Below are positions 35,721 to 44,643 of a stretch of 62,780 nucleotides of DNA, in pieces. This DNA comes from Brevibacterium sp. HMSC07C04 (GTDB lineage Bacteria; Actinomycetota; Actinomycetes; Actinomycetales; Brevibacteriaceae), in contig NZ_KV823253.1 in the NCBI RefSeq assembly GCF_001815905.1, positions 1 to 62,780 on the forward strand, written 5' to 3'. Below the pieces are notes generated by a model. The model saw only the letters and a list, made by a program, of their open reading frames with translations. It was not told the origin of the DNA and did not search any database. The position numbers were made by a program, and so were the translations under genes. The first letter of the stretch is position 1, and each line of letters opens with the position of its first letter.

Positions 35721-36866
35721 ATGTTCGATGTTTATAAGCTCACCGACGAGCACCAAGAGATCCGCGCCGCGGTGCGCTCTATTGTCGAAGACAAAATCAC
35801 CCCCGCCGCAGCCGAAGTCGACGCTGAGGCACGCTACCCGCAGGAAGCGCACGACGCTCTGTTGGCCACCGACTTCTTCGCCCCGCACGTGGCCGAAGAG
35901 TATGGCGGCGTGGGCGCAGATGCCCTGGCAACCTGCATCGTGATCGAAGAAGTGGCCCGCGGCTGCATGTCGTCGTCTCTTATCCCGGCGGTCAACAAGC
36001 TCGGCTCCATGCCGGTGATCCTCGGCGGCGGCGAAGAGATCAAGCAGAAGTACCTGTCGCAGCTGGCCCAGGGCCACGGCTTCTCCTACGGTCTGTCTGA
36101 ACGCGAAGCGGGTTCGGACACCGCGAGCATGAAGACCCGCGCCAAGCGCGACGGCGACGATTGGGTGCTCAACGGCGTGAAGACGTGGATCACCAACGCG
36201 GGCGTTTCCGATTTCTACACCGTCATGGCCGTCACTGATCCTGACGGCGCCCGCGGCCGCAATATCTCCGCGTTCGTTGTGGAGAAGGACGATGAGGGCT
36301 TCACCTTCGGCGAAAAGGAGCGCAAGCTCGGCATCAAGGGCAGCCCCACCCGTGAACTGTTCTTCGAAGACTGCCGAATCCCGGGCGACCGCATCATCGG
36401 CACCGAAGGCGAGGGGCTCAAAATCGCCCTGCGCACCCTCGACCACACCCGCGTGACGATTGCCGCGCAGGCTCTCGGCGTTGCCCAGGGCGCACTGGAC
36501 TACGCGATTGACTACGTCAAGGACCGCAAGCAGTTCGGCAAGTCCGTGTCCGACTTCCAGGCCGTGCAGTTCATGGTCGCGGACATGGGCATGAAGCTCG
36601 AAGCCGCCCGCCAGCTGACCTACGCCGCGGCTGCGAAGTCAGAGCGCGACGATGACGATCTGGGCTTCTTCGGCGCCGCGGCGAAGGCATTCGCCTCGGA
36701 CGTGGCCATGGAGATCACCACTGACGCGGTCCAGCTGCTCGGCGGCGCCGGCTACGTTGTCGACCACCCCGTTGAGCGCATGATGCGGGATGCGAAGATC
36801 ACGCAGATCTATGAAGGCACCAACCAGATTCAGCGTCTTGTCATGGGACGCAAGCTCCTGGGCTGA
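35721..36866 (+). CDS. Acyl-CoA dehydrogenase
   Basis: 381 residues, full-length ACAD fold. It oxidises acyl-CoA to enoyl-CoA with FAD. Family motifs: LSEREAGSDTASM near residue 130, the FAD-contacting WITNAG, and QIYEGTNQIQRLVMGR at the C-terminus, where the Glu is the expected catalytic base. Good ribosome binding site (AAAGGGA). It follows purE closely, as fadE25 follows purE/purK in mycobacteria. Chain-length preference is unknown. Confidence 0.94.
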   Translation: MFDVYKLTDEHQEIRAAVRSIVEDKITPAAAEVDAEARYPQEAHDALLATDFFAPHVAEEYGGVGADALATCIVIEEVARGCMSSSLIPAVNKLGSMPVILGGGEEIKQKYLSQLAQGHGFSYGLSEREAGSDTASMKTRAKRDGDDWVLNGVKTWITNAGVSDFYTVMAVTDPDGARGRNISAFVVEKDDEGFTFGEKERKLGIKGSPTRELFFEDCRIPGDRIIGTEGEGLKIALRTLDHTRVTIAAQALGVAQGALDYAIDYVKDRKQFGKSVSDFQAVQFMVADMGMKLEAARQLTYAAAAKSERDDDDLGFFGAAAKAFASDVAMEITTDAVQLLGGAGYVVDHPVERMMRDAKITQIYEGTNQIQRLVMGRKLLG

Positions 36867-36880
36867 GAGACGATTCCCGC

Positions 36881-38329
36881 ATGAGCCAGCGCAGAGAGCT
36901 TCAGTACGCAGATCCCATCCGCAATCCCAAGCGAAGCCCGGAGTATGTCCGGGACCGCCGCGGGTGGTGGCTGCTGCTGTGCTCTGCGCTCATGCCGGGT
37001 TCCGTGCAGAGTGTGCTCGGCGCTTCGCGGAAGTTCACCCGAACAGCGCTTTGCATCACACTCGGCACGTGGGTGCTGGTGCTGGCGGCCATCATCGTCG
37101 GGCTGTTCAATCGCAGCTTCTTCTTGACGATCGGCACCGACCCCATCCTGCTTGTCCTGGCGCTTGTGGTGGTGCTGGCGGCGGGCATCAACTGGATTGT
37201 GTGTCTGCTGGACACCATGCGGAGGGTGCGGGTTGTCAGCTTGAGCAAGAAGACCCGGCCGAAGTTCTTGGCTGTCGGTCTGGCTGCAGTTCTGCTCGTG
37301 GGGCTGGGCACCGCGTGGGGCGGTGTGACGGTCGACGCGCAGCGGTCGCTGATGTCTCAGCTGTTTGCCTCCGGAAAGATGAAGAAGCCGGTGGACGGCC
37401 GCTACAACGTGGCTCTGCTCGGCTCCGACGCGGGCAAGGGCCGCGAAGGCATCCGCCCCGACAGCCTCACGGTTGTGTCCATGGACGCCAAGACGGGCAA
37501 GTCAGTGGTCGTCGGCATTCCCCGCAACACTCAGAACGTGCCGTTTCCCAATTCTTCGCCGCTGAAGAAGCACTTCCCACAGGGCTACAACTGCGGTGAC
37601 GCGTGCCTCATCAACGCGGTCTACCAGGAAGCCGAAAAGCACGCTGACGAATACAAGGGCGATGTTCCCGCAGGTGTGCAGGGAACCGTCGAAGCTCTCA
37701 AGGGCGTGACGGGTCTGGAAATCCAGTTCTACGCGATGATCGACCTCAAGGGCTTCCAGAAGCTGATCGACGCCATGGGCGGAATCCGCCTGAATTCGGA
37801 AGTGCGGGTGCCGATCTCCAGGCCGATCAATCCGGCCACGGGCAAGCACTACCCGCCCAAAGAGTGGATTGAGCCGGGGAAGAACATCAAGATGGACGGC
37901 CGTACGGCCCTGTGGTATGGCCGTTCGCGCGAGTTCGCCACTGACTATGAGCGCATGGTGCGCCAGCGCTGCGTGCAGGAAGCCATGCTGCGGCAGATGG
38001 ATCCGGCAACCCTCATGACGCGCTTTACAAAACTCGCCGCTGCAGCACCGGATGTCGTTTCCACTGACGTCCCGCAGCGTCAGGCCGATGACTTCATCAA
38101 CCTCGGCATGAAGGCGAAATCGCAGAAGATGCTCTCGGTTGAGCTCACACCGCCTCATGTCACACCCTCACACCCCGACTTCACGGTGACCAAACAGCTG
38201 GTCAAAGACGGAATTGAGAAGTCCAAGAAAGAGGACGAACAGGCTGCCCCCGGCCTTTTCGGACCAGCACCGGCGCACGCTTCCGAAAAGAAGCCGAAGC
38301 CGAGCTCCATCTGCTCGGTGCCCAAGTGA
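36881..38329 (+). CDS. LytR-CpsA-Psr (LCP) family cell-wall ligase
   Basis: 482 residues. Three to four membrane helices in the first 150 residues precede the extracytoplasmic LCP domain (about 165-410), which attaches polyprenyl-linked glycopolymers to peptidoglycan. Conserved elements: NVALLGSDAG, RPDSLTVVSMD, VVGIPRNTQ, and the C-terminal GRSREFATDYERMVRQRCVQEAM with the Arg residues that bind the pyrophosphate. Multi-helix N-termini are common in actinobacterial LCPs. It starts 14 bases after the dehydrogenase and is probably in that operon. Confidence 0.93.
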   Translation: MSQRRELQYADPIRNPKRSPEYVRDRRGWWLLLCSALMPGSVQSVLGASRKFTRTALCITLGTWVLVLAAIIVGLFNRSFFLTIGTDPILLVLALVVVLAAGINWIVCLLDTMRRVRVVSLSKKTRPKFLAVGLAAVLLVGLGTAWGGVTVDAQRSLMSQLFASGKMKKPVDGRYNVALLGSDAGKGREGIRPDSLTVVSMDAKTGKSVVVGIPRNTQNVPFPNSSPLKKHFPQGYNCGDACLINAVYQEAEKHADEYKGDVPAGVQGTVEALKGVTGLEIQFYAMIDLKGFQKLIDAMGGIRLNSEVRVPISRPINPATGKHYPPKEWIEPGKNIKMDGRTALWYGRSREFATDYERMVRQRCVQEAMLRQMDPATLMTRFTKLAAAAPDVVSTDVPQRQADDFINLGMKAKSQKMLSVELTPPHVTPSHPDFTVTKQLVKDGIEKSKKEDEQAAPGLFGPAPAHASEKKPKPSSICSVPK

Positions 38330-38433
38330 ATCATCCGAATGTAACCTTCGCTTCACTCTGATGTCGCTTTGCGCGGCCACGGCGTTCACTGTGGACTTCT
38401 ACTGTGGCCGGACGCTAAGGTTGCAAGGAGAAG

Positions 38434-39666
38434 ATGTTGAAGCTACAAGGCTCACTGGCCAACTACGCCTGGGGTTCGACCACCGCCATTCCCGCCCTTC
38501 TCGAACAGGCTCCCACTGACGAACCCATCGCCGAAATGTGGTTCGGTGCCCACGAAGCCCGTCCGTCACAGGTCGTGTGGTCCTCGCCCGCATCCGAACA
38601 GGCCTACGGGGTCGCGGTTCTTCCGCGCACTCTCTCTGACATCATCGCAGAAAGCCCCGCGGCTGTTCTGGGTGAAGAATCTGTGAAGACGTTCGGTCCC
38701 CGCCTTCCGTTCCTGATGAAGCTGCTTGCAGCGGATAAGGCCCTGTCGATCCAGGTGCACCCTGACCTCGAACAGGCTCGGGAGGGCTTTGCGCGTGAGA
38801 ACGCCGCCGGCATTGCGCTGGACTCGCCGCATCGAAACTATCGCGACGCGTGGCACAAGCCCGAACTCATCTACGCGCTGTCTCCGTTTGATGCGCTCAC
38901 GGGCTTTCGCGAACCCCGCGCGATTGCCGCCACTGTTGATCGCCTGCTGGATGCCGAGGTGCCGGGAACCCACGCGGCACTGCTCACGTGGCGCGAAGTC
39001 CTGGCCGGTGAGAACCCGCTGCGGGACTCCATGAACCTTCTGCTGGGCACACCCGGTTTCGGCGCCGTCGCTGACCGTCTGGCCGCCGCTGACATTGCCG
39101 AGGCCTCACCTGAGTGCGCTTCGCGCATCGGCTGCGATATCGACCCCGTCGAGATCCTGCGGATGACCAACGGCGACTTCCCTTCGGATGCCGGGGCGCT
39201 GGTTGCGCTCATGCTCAACATGGTGCGCATGCTTCCCGGCCAGGCACTGGCCATGTCAGCCGGAATCCCGCACGCCTATCTGCGCGGTCTGGGTGTCGAG
39301 ATCATGGCGTCGTCAGACAACGTCGTTCGCGGTGGCCTCACCAGCAAGCACATCGACATTCCGGAACTGCAGCGCCTGGTGCGCTTTGAAGTCCAGAAAC
39401 CGCACATTCAGCACGCTGACAACAGCGGCAGGCTGGACACCGGCTGCCGTGACTTCGGACTGCAGGTCATCAGCTGCGCAGACAACCTGCAGATCGGCGA
39501 AGAGGGCCCCACAATCGTCCTGTGCACCTCGGGTTCGTTCCAGGTGAGCACCGGCCACGGCACTCAGCAGCTGCAGCCAGGGGACGCCTATTTCATCGGA
39601 GCTGACGAAGCGCCCGCCGCGTTCACCGGTCAGGGAGCCCTGTTCGTCGGCGGTCTGGGCCGCTGA
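38434..39666 (+). CDS. manA: Mannose-6-phosphate isomerase, class I
   Basis: 410 residues; interconverts fructose-6-phosphate and mannose-6-phosphate. Zinc site residues appear in LSIQVHPDLEQA (Gln/His) and further in the HKPELIYAL region (Glu) and the AGIPHAYLRG His; the C-terminal beta-barrel is present. AAGGAG ribosome binding site directly before the ATG. Together with manB downstream in the window it feeds GDP-mannose and wall mannoglycans. Tandem terminators follow. Confidence 0.95.
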   Translation: MLKLQGSLANYAWGSTTAIPALLEQAPTDEPIAEMWFGAHEARPSQVVWSSPASEQAYGVAVLPRTLSDIIAESPAAVLGEESVKTFGPRLPFLMKLLAADKALSIQVHPDLEQAREGFARENAAGIALDSPHRNYRDAWHKPELIYALSPFDALTGFREPRAIAATVDRLLDAEVPGTHAALLTWREVLAGENPLRDSMNLLLGTPGFGAVADRLAAADIAEASPECASRIGCDIDPVEILRMTNGDFPSDAGALVALMLNMVRMLPGQALAMSAGIPHAYLRGLGVEIMASSDNVVRGGLTSKHIDIPELQRLVRFEVQKPHIQHADNSGRLDTGCRDFGLQVISCADNLQIGEEGPTIVLCTSGSFQVSTGHGTQQLQPGDAYFIGADEAPAAFTGQGALFVGGLGR

Positions 39667-39687
39667 CGAACCCCAGCGCATAAACAC

Positions 39688-39722
39688 AGGTGAGGGGCGG
39701 TCGTGATGACCGCCCCTCACCT
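39688..39722 (+). terminator. First hairpin after manA
   Basis: Perfect 15-bp stem (39688-39702 with 39708-39722), 5-base loop, no U-run. Probably a first termination or mRNA-protecting hairpin, 20 bases before a longer palindrome. Confidence 0.7.
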
Positions 39723-39742
39723 CGTTCGGAGACACCCCGACA

Positions 39743-39805
39743 CCCAGCAGCAACAGAAACACCCGATAGCAGTGACGGCTATCGGGTGTTTCTGTTGCTG
39801 CTGGG
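39743..39805. terminator. Perfect 28-bp inverted repeat, bidirectional terminator
   Basis: 39743-39770 is the exact reverse complement of 39778-39805, with a 7-base spacer. In either direction the stem core is followed by a T-rich stretch (TGTTTCTGTT), so it can terminate both manA and the opposing scoAB operon. The stem is far longer than a usual terminator. Confidence 0.8.
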
Positions 39806-39820
39806 AGCTTTTGTTCAGGC

Positions 39821-40486
39821 TCAGACCTCGGCAACCTGCATTTCGGGAATGTCACCTTCGACAATCAGCTTCGCCTGCGTCTTTTCGGTGATTTCCTCGA
39901 CCGTGACACCGGGGGCGCGCTCAACGAGCTTGAAGCCATCAGGCGTGACGTCGATGACGGCGAGGTCCGTGATGATGCGCTCAACAACTCCCTTGCCGGT
40001 CAGCGGAAGTTCGCACTTGGTCAGCAGCTTGGGCGAACCGTCGCGAGCCACGTGGTCCATGATGACGAAAACGGATTTGGCGCCGTGCACCAGGTCCATT
40101 GCCCCGCCCATGCCCTTGACCATCTTGCCGGGGATCATCCAGTTGGCGATGTCGCCTTTCTCATCGACCTGCATGGCTCCGAGAATCGCCGCATCGATTT
40201 TGCGGCCGCGGATCATCCCGAAGCTCTGCGCCGAATCGAAATAGGCCGCGCCCGGGCGCATGGTGACAGTCTCCTTGCCGGCGTTGATGAGGTCCGGGTC
40301 GACGGTTTCGCGTGTGGGGTAGGGGCCCACGCCCAGCAGGCCGTTTTCGGACTGGAGGACCAGCTGGACATCGTCGGAAACATAGTTCGGGACCAGGGTG
40401 GGCATCCCGATGCCGAGGTTGACGTAGCTGCCGTCTTCGAGTTCCTGAGCGGCGCGGGCAGCCATTTGGTTGCGTGTCAGTGCCAT
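39821..40486 (-). CDS. scoB: 3-oxoacid CoA-transferase subunit B
   Basis: 221 residues, beta subunit of succinyl-CoA:3-ketoacid (acetoacetate) CoA-transferase. The catalytic Glu motif [12 protein letters not shown] is present near residue 52 and the N-terminal [10 protein letters not shown] helps bind CoA. Start at ATG 40486 is set by AGGAGG. It begins one base after the scoA stop. Activates acetoacetate and other 3-oxoacids for degradation. Confidence 0.95.
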   Translation of the reverse strand: MALTRNQMAARAAQELEDGSYVNLGIGMPTLVPNYVSDDVQLVLQSENGLLGVGPYPTRETVDPDLINAGKETVTMRPGAAYFDSAQSFGMIRGRKIDAAILGAMQVDEKGDIANWMIPGKMVKGMGGAMDLVHGAKSVFVIMDHVARDGSPKLLTKCELPLTGKGVVERIITDLAVIDVTPDGFKLVERAPGVTVEEITEKTQAKLIVEGDIPEMQVAEV

Positions 40487-40487
40487 G

Positions 40488-41258
40488 TCAGTCCTCCTGC
40501 ACCGTGAGCTTTTCGATGGGCTTGTCAGCGGCTTCTTCCGGGCTGAGCTTGACCACCCGGTGGACGTAGACTCCCGGCAGGTGAACATCCGCGGGGTCGA
40601 TCTCGCCCGGCTCTACGAGTTCTTCGACCTGGGCGATTGTGATGCGCCCGGCCTGGGCGGCAGGCGGGTTGAAGTTCTGCGCAGACTTGTTGAACACGAG
40701 GTTGCCGTGACGGTCGCCCTTGGCCGCGTGGACCAGAGCAAAATCGCACGGCAGAGATTCTTCGAGAACATAGGTCTGCTCTTCGCCGAAGGTCTCAAAC
40801 GTGCGCTCTTCTTTTGCGGGGGAGGATTCGACGACATTGCCGTCAGAGTCGTAGCGCCACGGCATTCCGCCTTCGGCCACCTGGGTTCCTGCGCCCGTGA
40901 TGGTGTAGAAAGCGGGAATTCCTGCACCGGCGGCCCGCAGCTTCTCTGCCAGGGTGCCCTGCGGGGTGAGTTCGACGGTGAGCTCTCCGGACAGGTACTG
41001 GCGGGCGAACTCCTTGTTTTCGCCGACGTATGAGGAGATCATTCTGCTGATCTGCTTGCTCTCAAGCAGAATGCCAAGGCCCCGGCCGTCGGTGCCCGCG
41101 TTGTTGGATACGCACGTGAGGTTCTTTGCGCCCTGATCACGCAGTGCGCGAATGAGATATTCGGGAATTCCGACGACTCCGAAGCCGCCTACGGCAATGC
41201 TGGCGCCGTCAAAAATGTCTGCAACCGCCTCAGCGGGTGATGAAACTTCTTTGTCCAT
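40488..41258 (-). CDS. scoA: 3-oxoacid CoA-transferase subunit A
   Basis: 256 residues, alpha subunit. [13 protein letters not shown] and [12 protein letters not shown] near the N-terminus form the CoA-binding region characteristic of the family. The ATG sits six bases after a TAGGTT box, with no ribosome binding site, so it is likely leaderless. Forms a two-gene operon with scoB, reading toward the 28-bp palindrome. Confidence 0.95.
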   Translation of the reverse strand: MDKEVSSPAEAVADIFDGASIAVGGFGVVGIPEYLIRALRDQGAKNLTCVSNNAGTDGRGLGILLESKQISRMISSYVGENKEFARQYLSGELTVELTPQGTLAEKLRAAGAGIPAFYTITGAGTQVAEGGMPWRYDSDGNVVESSPAKEERTFETFGEEQTYVLEESLPCDFALVHAAKGDRHGNLVFNKSAQNFNPPAAQAGRITIAQVEELVEPGEIDPADVHLPGVYVHRVVKLSPEEAADKPIEKLTVQED

Positions 41259-41264
41259 GCTGAA

Positions 41265-41270
41265 AACCTA
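41265..41270 (-). promoter_or_regulatory. -10 box of scoA (leaderless)
   Basis: TAGGTT on the minus strand, six bases before ATG 41258. Confidence 0.6.
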
Positions 41271-41300
41271 CCACGTGCCGCCGGGGCCTTCCGAAAGCGT

Positions 41301-41903
41301 TCAGCCCAGGGTGAGGACTGCGCCCAGCAGAGCTCGCAGCGCGGCCGTGAGCTCCTCATCGTCAGTCGGCGCGGCCGTAAGAACAGCGTCAGGTCCCGGC
41401 TCGGTCGGGACCGGAACACGCAGCTGCCGACCCGGAAAGTCCAAACGCAGCTGCCGTGTTTCAGCCAGCGGCACCACGTCTGGCCTGGAGCGGACCTCCG
41501 TGATGAAGTCGAGGAAGTCTGCGGGCACATCGGTGCTCAGTGCCAGGGGTTCTGTGGCGTAGACGAATACCTCGTCGGCGGCGAAAGCGGCCTCCGCATT
41601 CTCCAGACCTGCGGGCACAAGAGCGGCGTGAGGGTGATCGGGACCCGGCGTGTCCGGGTCGAGTACGGACACCGGCAGACCCAAGCCTGATGCTGCGAGC
41701 AGGCCGGCCGCAGCCCTCCAGTGCAGATGGCCGTCTGTGACGACCACAAGTCCGGCCACGCCGAAGTCCTCCCACAGAGCGGTGGACTTATAGATCCAGT
41801 TGGCGAAGACGGCGCCGGTCAGCTCCAGGTGCCCTGTCGGTCCAGACCAGCGGACGGCCGGTTCAGAGCGGGCGGCGAGCTGAGCGATGAACGAAGCGAA
41901 CAC
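41301..41903 (-). CDS. TIGR03089 family protein
   Basis: 200 residues, soluble, matching the actinobacterial TIGR03089 family, whose members resemble a fragment of AMP-dependent synthetases; LTGAVFANWIYKSTALW and the later DPDTPGP segment are typical. Function unknown. GTG start with AGGAGG. It lies 32 bases downstream of the CofE-like gene on the same strand and may be co-transcribed with it. Confidence 0.8.
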   Translation of the reverse strand: MFASFIAQLAARSEPAVRWSGPTGHLELTGAVFANWIYKSTALWEDFGVAGLVVVTDGHLHWRAAAGLLAASGLGLPVSVLDPDTPGPDHPHAALVPAGLENAEAAFAADEVFVYATEPLALSTDVPADFLDFITEVRSRPDVVPLAETRQLRLDFPGRQLRVPVPTEPGPDAVLTAAPTDDEELTAALRALLGAVLTLG

Positions 41904-41935
41904 GGTCCTCCTGGGGTGTTTGGTAAACAGGTTGA

Positions 41936-42964
41936 TCAGGGCACGACTATGCGCACATCGGCACCGCCGCCGTCGGTGCGCACCTCGGTGTCGGCGCCCA
42001 GACCCTCAACCCATAGGGCTGAATTGAAGCGCTCGACAAGGGCTCCAAGACCCAATGCGGCGCGAGGGTCTGTCACCGCGGCACTGGTGGCCGGTTCGAT
42101 AAGCACGCGGGCGCCGGAGCCCATGGGCAGAAAGCGCCAACATTCTTCCCCGGGTACGCGAGCCGGTCCGGACCGGACGGTCGCAATGGCGCGGCTGACG
42201 TGGGCGAGGATGTCCTCGTGGTGTGTGCCGGACAGCGGCCTCAGGCCCTCCGGGTGGGCGCCCAGAGCACTCTGGCACGCCTCAACCCAGCCCAGGCGGA
42301 ACCACGGGGCCAGGCCGCCGACTTCGTCAAAGCTCTCAGCGGGACGTTCGGCGGCCGCGTCCGACACGACGGGGCGGCTGCTGTGTGCGCGAATGATCGC
42401 GAGTGTTGAATCCTCGGCTGTCAGCGCTGCGGTCCCGGCCGCGTGGTCGGCGATCCTTTGACCGACGACCCCGTACGAGGCGAGGCTCGCCGCCCGCTGT
42501 CCGTGACGGAAGGGGTGGGGGAGGTCCTGGAAGATGACGACCCCGATATCGGCCAAGAAATAGGAGCGCAGCCAGGCACAGGCATCGGCGGCCCACCGGT
42601 GCGGCTTGTGCACCGGGGCGATCACCGCCTCGCCCGATGTGCGGTGACCGCCGTTGAATTCCACGGTGCCGTTGACTGTGAGCGTCAGGCGCACGGGTGC
42701 GCCGTTGAACGACCGCGATGCCACGAGCGTGCGCGTGCTTGCCGCGGTGCTCGCCTCGACCTCCGGGCTGCCTGCCTGCAGCACCCGGCCCTGGCACGTC
42801 GAGACGAAGTCTGCGCGCACGGCGATGATGTCATCGTCGCGGATCTCCACGCGAGCCCTGTCGATGTCGGCAGCGATCAGGGCTGCAGCACGGTCCGTGT
42901 CCAAAGGGTTGGGCGGAAAGCTCGCGGCGATTCCGAATGCCGTGGCAAGCGATGTGCGTGCCAT
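41936..42964 (-). CDS. Degenerate CofE/FbiB-like protein
   Basis: 342 residues in the position of fbiB (F420-0:gamma-glutamyl ligase). The scaffold is still traceable: DDDIIAVRADFVSTCQGRV matches the CofE strand-helix normally read as GDVLVVTSKIVSKAEGR, and DLPHPFRHGQRAASLASYG matches the TDTFGRPWRxGQxDVAIG site. Key active-site residues are changed, so ligase activity is doubtful. The C-terminal 140 residues could be a decayed version of FbiB's nitroreductase-like domain. ATG at 42964 overlaps the CofD-like stop (TGATG); an in-frame GTG at 42973 is the alternative. Assignment by eye and synteny. Confidence 0.6.
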   Translation of the reverse strand: MARTSLATAFGIAASFPPNPLDTDRAAALIAADIDRARVEIRDDDIIAVRADFVSTCQGRVLQAGSPEVEASTAASTRTLVASRSFNGAPVRLTLTVNGTVEFNGGHRTSGEAVIAPVHKPHRWAADACAWLRSYFLADIGVVIFQDLPHPFRHGQRAASLASYGVVGQRIADHAAGTAALTAEDSTLAIIRAHSSRPVVSDAAAERPAESFDEVGGLAPWFRLGWVEACQSALGAHPEGLRPLSGTHHEDILAHVSRAIATVRSGPARVPGEECWRFLPMGSGARVLIEPATSAAVTDPRAALGLGALVERFNSALWVEGLGADTEVRTDGGGADVRIVVP

Positions 42965-43752
42965 CAGCCCCACACCGTGGAAAGTCCGTCCTCGGGGCGC
43001 GCTGATGCGGCCTCGGCAAGGAGCTCCTCAAGTTTCGCATCGGCTTCTTCACCGCCGAGCAGGGCGCGTGTTTCTTCGTCCAGCCGATCAGCGCCGATTG
43101 TCAGAACCCGGGCGCGGGTGCCTGAGAGCGCGTCCACCATCCCCGGCAGGCTGAGCGCCGGTGCCGCCGTGAATTCAGGCCGTTCGTCGACGGCGAAGAT
43201 GACGACATCGGCTTCGCGAATCGACTTGAGAACACCCGGCGCCGCCTTGGCGTCGTCGAATCCGGAGCGGACAATGCGCTTGGCGTCGGTGCGGCGCTGT
43301 GCAATGTAGCGGCGGGCCGGCCAGGCTTCGTCAGACTGCGGGCCGGAAACGACGGCCATGGTTTCGACCGCGGTGTCGGTCAGGGGCAGGACCGTGAAGT
43401 CCGGGGCGTAGCGCTTGGTCATAGCCTGCGTGACTGCGCTCAGCCCGTAGCCTAAGCCCATGAGTCGGCTGCGCAGAACGGCTGCTGCCAGCTGACGGTC
43501 GTTCATGGGGAACCACTCCGCATCTACCCGGAATGCGGCCAGTTCAGCGGCTGCCCCGCCGGGCACGGGGGAGGTCGGGGGTATAAGGCAGGCGTCGATG
43601 TCGGGGCAGAATCGCAGTCCGTGGACGGTGACATCGGTGAGCGTAGATGCAACCACCGTGAGCTCAGCTGCGGTGTGCTGCATTCCCGCCTGGCGAACAT
43701 CGGCGATCACATGGGTGAGTCCGTCGGTGACGGGCAGGACGGTGATCTTCAT
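42964..43752 (-). CDS. Degenerate CofD/FbiA-like protein
   Basis: 262 residues, shorter than usual FbiA (about 330), divergent from whiB as fbiA is from whiB2 in mycobacteria. CofD transfers a phospholactate-type group to Fo in F420 synthesis. Traceable blocks: ELTVVASTLTDVTVHGLRFCPDIDA, VLRSRLMGLGYGLSAVT, and APGVLKSIREADVVIF then ALSLPGMVDAL. The GGVGGA loop at the N-terminus is replaced (VLPVTDGL), MSDDPV has become LTDTAV, and the SNPxxSIxP substrate motif is gone. It is therefore probably not a working transferase. It may have a new binding role or be decaying without stop codons. Confidence 0.65.
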   Translation of the reverse strand: MKITVLPVTDGLTHVIADVRQAGMQHTAAELTVVASTLTDVTVHGLRFCPDIDACLIPPTSPVPGGAAAELAAFRVDAEWFPMNDRQLAAAVLRSRLMGLGYGLSAVTQAMTKRYAPDFTVLPLTDTAVETMAVVSGPQSDEAWPARRYIAQRRTDAKRIVRSGFDDAKAAPGVLKSIREADVVIFAVDERPEFTAAPALSLPGMVDALSGTRARVLTIGADRLDEETRALLGGEEADAKLEELLAEAASARPEDGLSTVWG

Positions 43753-44100
43753 GAGGTCATCATGTCATCCGGCGTCAGCGCGCGCCGAATCGGCACTGGA
43801 TGTTCTTTTGGGCGTGTCGCAGCGGCGCTGTTTTCCGCCGATCTGGCGTCTTTTCGGGCTTCGAGACGAAGAAAAAATGAAAATTCATGAAAAAACTTCA
43901 CCCACCCTACAGATTGTGGTACGGGAACGGAAGGGCGTCCATATATTGTGTTTCAACTGCTCGCCAGGTGGGAACATCCGTTCTATTATTGGGGGTCGAG
44001 TGGGCGAAATAACACGAGTGCGCTTGACTAAAGCGGAATGACACACGTGTAATTTAACTACGGCACGTCCCGCAAGGACGGTCGTAGAAAGGGGAAGCAC
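43753..44100 (+). promoter_or_regulatory. AT-rich divergent control region of cofD-like gene and whiB
   Basis: 348 bases without a gene, AT-richer than its surroundings. A TTGACT element (44024-44029) and TAATTT (44050-44055) could form a whiB promoter, though the 20-base spacer is long. Near the start codon a hairpin can form in the leader: CTACG (44058-44062) with CGTAG (44083-44087) and GTCC (44067-44070) with GGAC (44076-44079). AGAAAGGGG then serves as ribosome binding site. Long leaders are typical of whiB genes. Confidence 0.45.
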
Positions 44101-44544
44101 GTGTCAGAAGCGCGCAAATACAAGAGTTCTCCGCAACGTCCGGCTCCCAGCGTCACCGAGCGCGCGGCTGAGGACTGGTTCGTTGATCCCGCGCACTCAT
44201 CCCCGTCCTTCGTTCCGGACCCGCTGTCTGTCGATCCTACCGAGCTCAAGCCGATTTCCGGTGGACCCGATGCAGGCATTTCGAGCATCAGTCCGCTGGC
44301 TCTTCTGCTGGGCGAAGGCGACGGAGGTCTTGACTGGCAGGACCAGGCCCTGTGCGCCCAAACGGACCCAGAGGCTTTTTTCCCTGAAAAGGGCGGATCC
44401 ACCCGCGAAGCCAAAAGGGTGTGTGCTTCCTGCGAAGTCCGCGCAGAATGTCTCGAATACGCGCTGTCGAACGACGAGCGCTTCGGAATCTGGGGCGGGC
44501 TGTCAGAACGGGAACGGCGACGTGTGAAGAAGCAGGTCGTGTGA
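44101..44544 (+). CDS. whiB: WhiB family iron-sulfur transcriptional regulator
   Basis: 147 residues. An unstructured, Pro/Ser-rich N-terminus of about 75 residues precedes a WhiB domain with four cysteines (one in DQALCAQTD, then CASCEVRAEC), the GIWGG turn and a basic C-terminus (RERRRVKKQ) that touches DNA. It binds a 4Fe-4S cluster and sigma factor. Position beside fbiA-like and DUF3499/manB genes points to the WhiB2/WhmD class, which controls division and septation. GTG start. A 21-bp palindromic terminator follows. Confidence 0.94.
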   Translation: MSEARKYKSSPQRPAPSVTERAAEDWFVDPAHSSPSFVPDPLSVDPTELKPISGGPDAGISSISPLALLLGEGDGGLDWQDQALCAQTDPEAFFPEKGGSTREAKRVCASCEVRAECLEYALSNDERFGIWGGLSERERRRVKKQVV

Positions 44545-44550
44545 ACTCCA

Positions 44551-44603
44551 CGGATTTGGCAAAAGGGGCGAGGCGCAGGCCGTCGCCCCTTTTGCCAAAT
44601 CCG
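44551..44603 (+). terminator. whiB terminator, perfect 21-bp stem
   Basis: 44551-44571 is the exact reverse complement of 44583-44603, loop 11 bases. The right arm contains CCCCTTTTG, so release may occur part-way through the stem; it reads as a terminator from both strands, also serving the leftward gene at 44644. Confidence 0.85.
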
Positions 44604-44643
44604 ACCGGTGTCTGCGGGCGCTGCCTACGCGCGTCAAAGAGTG

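Noticed and set aside
39690..40244. Frame reading through the 28-bp palindrome
   Set aside because: Arises from the inverted repeat and the antisense of scoB; the similar peptides on both strands are a palindrome artefact.
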